Assembly: GCA_024919175.1 (NCBI GenBank)
Contig: CP103804.1
Location: forward strand, 930,001 to 994,000
Length of the DNA stretch: 64,000 nucleotides
Reading direction: 5' to 3'
Source of the DNA: Clostridioides difficile
Lineage (GTDB): Bacteria > Bacillota > Clostridia > Peptostreptococcales > Peptostreptococcaceae
Shown here: piece after piece, positions 59,464 to 64,000 of the stretch
How positions within the stretch are numbered: position 1 is the stretch's first letter
How the letters are laid out: every line of letters starts with the position of its first letter
Notes under the pieces: generated by a model
Told to the model about the DNA's origin: nothing
The model's input: the letters and a program-made list of their open reading frames with translations, nothing else
Databases searched by the model: none
Position numbers and translations under genes: made by a program

Positions 59464-60096
59464 ATACTACAAGAGGTACTAAACATATTATTTAGTTTTA
59501 CAGGAGATTTTGGGATTGCAATAGTACTTATAACTTTAATAGTAAAGCTGGTACTAATGCCGTTGTCATTAAAACAAAGATTTTCTATGAAAAAACAACA
59601 AGAATTGGCAGAAAAAATGGAACATATAAAAGAAAAATATAAAAATAATGCTAAAGAACTTGAAAAGCAACTACAGATACACTCTGTGGAAAGCATGAAG
59701 AGTATGATTGGATGTTCCACAATTTTACTACAAATGCCAGTAATATATGCACTGTATCATGTATGCTTAAACATGCCAAAGGGATTTACAACAGTTATAA
59801 TTCCTTGGATTGCTAATTTAAATACAGCAGATAATTTATTTATACTACCTTGTATATACACATTAACTATGTTAGCTCCAAATTTAATAAATTATATACC
59901 ATATTTTAAGGTTAACTCTCAAAGAGCATTTAATAAACAAACGCTTATAATGACTACTATAATGAGTCTTATATTAACTGTTAAAACTCCAGTAGCCTTA
60001 GGTCTATATTTTATAACAAGTGCAATTTATGCACTAATTGAAGAGATTTGCTTTAGAATATACTTTAGTCAAAAAAATAAACTAGTATTAAAATAA
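59446..60096 (+). CDS. YidC/Oxa1-family membrane protein insertase, short paralogue
   Basis: The 216-residue protein has about five hydrophobic segments (about 22-42, 90-115, 130-150, 160-175, 180-200) and the cytoplasmic coiled hairpin SLKQRFSMKKQQELAEKMEHIKEKYKNN typical of YidC/Oxa1/SpoIIIJ. It lacks the N-terminal lipoprotein signal of Gram-positive YidC proteins. The groove Arg of the family (in (I/V)R-L-x-L-x-P-L) is replaced by Lys34 in IVKLVLMPLSLKQ. It is probably a second insertase, the housekeeping copy lying near oriC in related genomes (knowledge). A small membrane ORF and a start-masking hairpin precede it. Confidence 0.85.
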   Translation: MDFISNILQEVLNILFSFTGDFGIAIVLITLIVKLVLMPLSLKQRFSMKKQQELAEKMEHIKEKYKNNAKELEKQLQIHSVESMKSMIGCSTILLQMPVIYALYHVCLNMPKGFTTVIIPWIANLNTADNLFILPCIYTLTMLAPNLINYIPYFKVNSQRAFNKQTLIMTTIMSLILTVKTPVALGLYFITSAIYALIEEICFRIYFSQKNKLVLK

Positions 60097-60130
60097 TATA
60101 ATAAGTATTTTAGAGTATTTTAGAAATTTT

Positions 60131-60168
60131 TAGCCTGCCAACATGAAGTAAAGTTGGCAGGCTATTTT
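60131..60168 (+). terminator. Terminator after yidC paralogue
   Basis: TAGCCTGCCAAC (60131-60142) pairs perfectly with GTTGGCAGGCTA (60153-60164), followed by Ts. Confidence 0.9.
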
Positions 60169-60281
60169 TATAAATTGGTAGGTTATTTTTTACAAATATG
60201 TTATTTTCTAAAAAACAGTTACAAAATAAATAAATTAATATAAACTAAAATAAAGTTAAAAATAGAGGTGATAAAATAATA

Positions 60282-60950
60282 ATGGCTAAAATACTAGTTG
60301 TAGAAGATGAAAAGAGAATGCAAGATATTATTGTAGAATATATGCAAAAAGGAGGATATACTTGCATAACTGCTGATGATGGAGTAGAAGCACTTACAAT
60401 ACTGAAGAATAATGATATAGATTTAATGATATTGGACATTATGATGCCATATTTAGATGGATTCTCAGTATGTAGAGTTTCACGTGAAATGACTAATATA
60501 CCTATTATTATGTTGACAGCTAAAGGTGAAGAAGAAGATAAATTAAAAGGCTATGAGTATGGAGCCGATGATTATATAACAAAACCATTTAGTCCAAAGG
60601 TGTTATTAGCAAAAGTGACAGCACTACTTCGTAGGTATACTGTTGATATTCCAAAAAATTCATTAAGTGTAGGTAAGATATTTATTATATTGAAGTCAAG
60701 GCAAGTATATGTAGAAGATAAACTTATCGATTTAACATATAAGGAGTTTGAATTATTACGTTTATTTATAGAAAATCCTAATCAAGTTTTTTCTAGAGAT
60801 AAACTATTGAATTGTATATGGGGATATGATTTTGAAGGAAATACGCGAACTGTAGATACACACATAAAGACTCTGCGTAAAAAACTTGGTAGTGAAGGTC
60901 AGTATATAGTTACATTGATTCGTTCAGGATATAAGTTTGAGGTTAAATAA
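60282..60950 (+). CDS. OmpR-family response regulator (module 2)
   Basis: The 222-residue regulator has receiver ED (8-9), Asp52 in MILDIMMPYLDG, MLTA, and ITKPFSP, then a winged helix (about 125-220: LTYKEFELLRLFIENPNQVFSRDKLLNCIWGYDFEGNTRTVDTHIKTLRKKLG). ATG 60282 is preceded by GAGGTGATAAAATAAT. Its TAA overlaps the kinase ATG by one base (TAATG). Likely regulates the ABC transporter downstream. Confidence 0.94.
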   Translation: MAKILVVEDEKRMQDIIVEYMQKGGYTCITADDGVEALTILKNNDIDLMILDIMMPYLDGFSVCRVSREMTNIPIIMLTAKGEEEDKLKGYEYGADDYITKPFSPKVLLAKVTALLRRYTVDIPKNSLSVGKIFIILKSRQVYVEDKLIDLTYKEFELLRLFIENPNQVFSRDKLLNCIWGYDFEGNTRTVDTHIKTLRKKLGSEGQYIVTLIRSGYKFEVK

Positions 60951-62083
60951 TGGATAATTTAAGAAAATTTATAAATAAATTAAAAAATATAAATATGTCA
61001 GATTGGGTTAAGAAAAATTTTGGATTATATTCAGTGAGAAAGAAAGTATTTTTTCTTTCTAAATTAGCAGGAGCAACTATTATATTATTTTATCTTGTTG
61101 TTGAAGAACTTCCAATAAATAGTAAGTTTGGATTTTGGATTTGGTTTGTAATAATGATTATATTTATTTTAGGTATTGATTTTTTATTGGGGAGATTTAT
61201 TTCAGCTCCGATTACCTCTATAAATAAATCTGCAAAGAGTATGTCACAACTAGATTTTTCTAATCCATGTACTGTTAATACGAATGATGAGTTTGGAGAA
61301 CTTTCTATGAGTCTCAATACAATGTCTGCAAATTTACAACATGCTTTGTTAGAGCTGGAAGATGCAAATATCAAACTTGAAAAAGATGTAAATAATGAAA
61401 GGATGTTATTAGAGCAAAGAAAGGAATTAGTGGACACAATTTCACATGAAATGAAAACACCACTTGGTATTATTCGTGCTTATACAGAGGGTCTTATGGA
61501 TGAAGTTGATGAAGAAAAAAAGAAACTCTATATGAATGTCATTATAGAAGAAGCTGATAGAATGAACAATATGATTGTATCTTTATTAGATTTATCTGCT
61601 TTAGAAGCAGGAGTTTCTAAACTCAATCCAGAGCGTTTTGACTTTATAGAATTTGTTGAAACTGTGGCAGGGCGTTTATTAATTGATGTTCCAGATATTG
61701 ATTTTTATTTTACTTATGATTTACCAGAAAATAAAGTCTTTGTTGTTGTAGATAAAATGAGAATGGAGCAAGTAGTAGAAAATTTAATTATCAATGCAAA
61801 GAAGCATGTTAAACATAATGGCAACTTAGACTTATCTGTTACATGTTGTAATGGTTTACTTGTTTTTAAGATTTATAATGATGGGAAGGCTATAGAGTTA
61901 GATGAGATTACAAAGATTTGGTCTAAATTTTATCGTAGTATGGAGTCTCAAAGAAAAGGAGGTTCTGGTCTAGGGCTTGCGATTGTTTCACAAATACTTA
62001 CAATGCAAGGTTTAAAGTATGGAGTTGAAAATCGTGATAAAGGGGTAGAGTTTTATTTTATGATTCCAATTGATGATAAGTGA
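60950..62083 (+). CDS. Sensor histidine kinase with HAMP domain (module 2)
   Basis: The 377-residue kinase has two close transmembrane helices (about 36-52 and 62-80), a HAMP domain (about 83-135), then His166 in DTISHEMKTPLGII, N-box LIINAKKHV, and a G-box GSGLGLAIVSQIL. The extracytoplasmic loop is only about 10 residues, so sensing is likely in the membrane or through a partner. The N-terminus before TM1 (1-35) is basic and predicted cytoplasmic. Start coupled by TAATG to the regulator. Confidence 0.93.
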   Translation: MDNLRKFINKLKNINMSDWVKKNFGLYSVRKKVFFLSKLAGATIILFYLVVEELPINSKFGFWIWFVIMIIFILGIDFLLGRFISAPITSINKSAKSMSQLDFSNPCTVNTNDEFGELSMSLNTMSANLQHALLELEDANIKLEKDVNNERMLLEQRKELVDTISHEMKTPLGIIRAYTEGLMDEVDEEKKKLYMNVIIEEADRMNNMIVSLLDLSALEAGVSKLNPERFDFIEFVETVAGRLLIDVPDIDFYFTYDLPENKVFVVVDKMRMEQVVENLIINAKKHVKHNGNLDLSVTCCNGLLVFKIYNDGKAIELDEITKIWSKFYRSMESQRKGGSGLGLAIVSQILTMQGLKYGVENRDKGVEFYFMIPIDDK

Positions 62084-62203
62084 GGAATAACTTACAAATC
62101 GAGGAATAACATATAAATCATAAAATATGAAAGATAAAAATGGCTCATAAAAATGCCTACTAAAAAATTAATAAAAATCTTAATAAAAAGTATTTAATAA
62201 AAA

Positions 62204-62240
62204 GAGGCTATCTCAAAATAGAGATAAGCCTTTTTTTATT
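62204..62240 (+). terminator. Terminator after module 2 kinase
   Basis: AGGCTATCTC pairs with GAGATAAGCCT (one bulge), followed by TTTTTTTATT. Nearly identical to the minus-strand element at 50703-50745. The kinase operon therefore ends before the transporter genes. Confidence 0.8.
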
Positions 62241-62366
62241 ATTTCACTTCGATTTCACAAGAGAGACACCTTGACTTCACTTGATGTCAATAAAATAAGT
62301 TAAAGAAATAAATGAAACATAACAACTAAGTAAAACTATTAATTAAAACAGAATGGAGGAGTATTT

Positions 62367-62495
62367 GTGAAATGGTATATATGGTTAATTATTGTACTAA
62401 TAGTTTTAATTTCTATTCCATTTAAAGTTAAGTTTATAAAATGGTGGGATAGACGACAAAAAGAAAAAAAGGATAAGGAGGATTATGACAGATGA
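62367..62495 (+). CDS. 42-residue membrane peptide before ABC transporter
   Basis: GTG-started ORF with GGAGGA (62354-62360) before it. The product has one helix (VKWYIWLIIVLIVLISIPFK) and a strongly charged tail (KWWDRRQKEKKDKEDYDR). Its TGA overlaps the ATPase ATG (ATGA, 62492-62495), and its last codons contain the ATPase Shine-Dalgarno AAGGAGG. It is thus the first gene of the transporter operon and may be a small accessory subunit. No family recognised. Confidence 0.65.
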   Translation: MKWYIWLIIVLIVLISIPFKVKFIKWWDRRQKEKKDKEDYDR

Positions 62496-63337
62496 TAAAA
62501 GTCAAAGAGCTGACATTCTCTTATGGAAAAGATAAACAGATATTACAGGGGCTTGATTTTGATGTAAAAGAAGGTGAGATATTTGGATTTCTCGGGCCAA
62601 ATGGTTCAGGAAAGTCAACAACACAAAAAATCTTGAATGGAGTTTTAAAAGGGTATGGTGGTCAAGTATCGCTTTTTGGCAAAGAAGTTGAAGCATATAC
62701 AGAATCTTTATATCAAAAAATTGGTGTTCTATTTGAGTTCCCATATTTATATACAAATTTAAGTGCAATTGATAACCTTGAATATTTTTCATCCTTTTAT
62801 CCTAAGAAGCAGAGAAGAGATATAAGTGAGCTTTTAGATTTATTAGAGTTTAAGAAAGAGTTTATAAATAAACCTGTATCATCTTATTCAAAAGGAATGA
62901 AACAACGTATCAGCATGGCAAGGGCGTTAATAAGTAATCCAAGACTGTTGTTTTTAGATGAGCCTACTAGTGGGCTTGACCCATCTGGAGCTGTATTGTT
63001 TCGTAAAATTATTGAAGAGGAACGAAAAAAAGGAACAACTATATTTTTAACTACTCATAACATGTTGGATGCTGATTTAATGTGTAACAGAGTAGCTTTC
63101 ATTGCAGATGGTAAAATCATGGCAATAGATAGCCCTAAAAATTTAAAGGTGAAAAACAGTAATAATAAGGTTGAAGTTGAGTTTATATATCATGGGAAAC
63201 GAGAGAGTAAGAGTTTAGACATGGAAGAATTAGAATCTGGTATAACTTTTGAATATGATGAAATAGTGAGTATACATTCAAAAGAACCTACTTTAGAAGA
63301 GGTTTTTATTAAATATACAGGAAGGATGTTATATTGA
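62492..63337 (+). CDS. ABC transporter ATPase (module 2)
   Basis: The 281-residue ATPase has Walker A GPNGSGKST (about 37-45), signature YSKGMKQR, Walker B LLFLDEPTSGLDPSG, H-loop TTHN and a C-terminal extension (about 215-281). It is the drug/lantibiotic-export type (ABC-2 class) rather than MacB. AAGGAGG precedes ATG. It overlaps the next permease start by one base (TGATG). Likely induced through the adjacent two-component system. Confidence 0.93.
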   Translation: MIKVKELTFSYGKDKQILQGLDFDVKEGEIFGFLGPNGSGKSTTQKILNGVLKGYGGQVSLFGKEVEAYTESLYQKIGVLFEFPYLYTNLSAIDNLEYFSSFYPKKQRRDISELLDLLEFKKEFINKPVSSYSKGMKQRISMARALISNPRLLFLDEPTSGLDPSGAVLFRKIIEEERKKGTTIFLTTHNMLDADLMCNRVAFIADGKIMAIDSPKNLKVKNSNNKVEVEFIYHGKRESKSLDMEELESGITFEYDEIVSIHSKEPTLEEVFIKYTGRMLY

Positions 63338-64000
63338 TGTATTCTAAATTTTTTACCTTAATGAAAAAAGATTTTTGGATGATTATTTATGGCAAATTCT
63401 TTATATTGGCATTTTCATCTCTCATACTTTATTCATGTTACATTAATTTTGGTTATATAAAATTTATGGATGAAGATTCCTATCACAATAGTGTTTATAT
63501 GTACAAACCAGAGAATACAAGTATGTATGAATCTCCATCAATTCATCCTGTTTCTTCTATTAATGAATTAAAATCAAAATTATCTGAAGATACAAATGCA
63601 GTTGGGATTGATGCTAGTGGGAATAAAGCAAATGTAATTTTGCATGAGAGTCTTGAAGGAATTGATAATTATAGGGCTGATTATGCATTGTCCTTGTTAT
63701 TATCAGAAAAAGATAATGATACAAAAATATCAAGAAAAAATGAAGTAATTCAAATCAATGGTGAAGATACATCTGAGATGAAACTTCGAAAAGAAATGAC
63801 TTGTGAGATTTTGTTCTTTGAAATTGTAGCTATTGGATTTTTAGGTATTGCTTCTTTACTGTTTAAAGAGAAACAAATGGGTGTAATACGTATCACAGGT
63901 ATTTTACCTGTAAAAAGAAGTCTTTTTATATTATCGAAAGTATCTATATTTCTGATATGTGACCTATGCTTTACAGTGCTTTTGTTAATAATTAATGTTG
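63337..64000 (+). CDS. ABC-2-type permease, runs off the window
   Basis: An open reading frame from ATG 63337, overlapping the ATPase stop (TGATG), continues past 64000 (at least 221 codons). It begins MYSKFFTLMKKDFWMIIYGK with a first helix (about 21-38), a long external segment (about 40-150: many Asn/Ser/Asp), then helices at about 163-178 and 205-221 near the edge, the usual ABC-2 permease pattern. It pairs with the preceding ATPase. The full length and the number of helices are beyond the window. Confidence 0.85.
   Translation, partial: MYSKFFTLMKKDFWMIIYGKFFILAFSSLILYSCYINFGYIKFMDEDSYHNSVYMYKPENTSMYESPSIHPVSSINELKSKLSEDTNAVGIDASGNKANVILHESLEGIDNYRADYALSLLLSEKDNDTKISRKNEVIQINGEDTSEMKLRKEMTCEILFFEIVAIGFLGIASLLFKEKQMGVIRITGILPVKRSLFILSKVSIFLICDLCFTVLLLIINV

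Noticed and set aside
50516..62240. A genomic island bounded by the near-identical terminators at 50703 and 62204
   Set aside because: The two elements are in opposite orientation and belong to a wider terminator family; no integrase, tRNA or attachment site is seen.

Overview
The window is about 70% A+T, low-GC Gram-positive DNA whose gene content matches Clostridioides difficile (Peptostreptococcaceae). It carries the D-proline reductase (prd) locus with a selenocysteine UGA in prdB, the cysteine desulfidase pair cdsR/cdsB, the exosporium collagen-like gene bclA2, and a c-di-GMP-II riboswitch joined to a group I self-splicing intron ahead of a sortase-anchored adhesin. The identification rests on recognised protein families and gene order, not on a database search.

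Layout. 0-1 kb: PdaB-like deacetylase. 1-14 kb: Stickland proline reduction (prdC, prdR, prdA, a small conserved gene, prdB, prdD, prdE, a broken prdE copy, prdF), interrupted by the riboswitch/intron/adhesin unit at 3.0-5.9 kb. Two sigma-54 -24/-12 promoters precede prdC and prdA, and PrdR is the matching enhancer-binding protein. 14-17 kb: TauE-like permease, SSB-like protein, methyltransferase. 17.1-20.8 kb: a 45-residue membrane peptide coupled to cdsR, then cdsB behind a third sigma-54 promoter. 21-25.5 kb: hpt, an ECF-type sigma factor with a DUF4179 membrane partner, and bclA2 behind a sigma-K-like promoter. 25.7-33 kb (minus strand): lysine/diaminopimelate genes, with asd-dapA-dapB-dapH under a lysine riboswitch plus second copies of dapA and dapB outside that unit. 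33-45 kb: serine dehydratase, M20 amidohydrolase, an alpha/beta-type SASP, methyltransferase, Hsp33, PIG-L deacetylase, UvrA-like ATPase, an OpuC/EgtU-type importer and a cupin. 45-50.5 kb: a two-component system and an FtsX-type ABC transporter whose promoter carries paired direct repeats. 50.9-58.7 kb: accessory redox, regulator and efflux genes, including a less A+T-rich minus-strand group (53.0-55.7 kb) that looks imported. 59-60.1 kb: a small membrane ORF followed by a yidC paralogue. 60.2-64 kb: a second two-component system, a 42-residue membrane peptide and an ABC transporter that runs off the end.

Themes. The left half is amino-acid fermentation (proline, cysteine, serine) under sigma-54 control with dedicated activators. 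Sporulation and surface genes (pdaB-like, bclA2, SASP, adhesin) are interspersed. The right half is envelope-stress and drug-response modules.

The best candidate for an undescribed system is at 59.16-60.10 kb. A 76-residue membrane ORF ends exactly where a long hairpin begins, and that hairpin pairs the start codon of the downstream yidC-type insertase gene. This is the architecture of a MifM-like nascent-chain sensor controlling a second YidC. The c-di-GMP-II/group I intron tandem is equally striking but is already known in this species.
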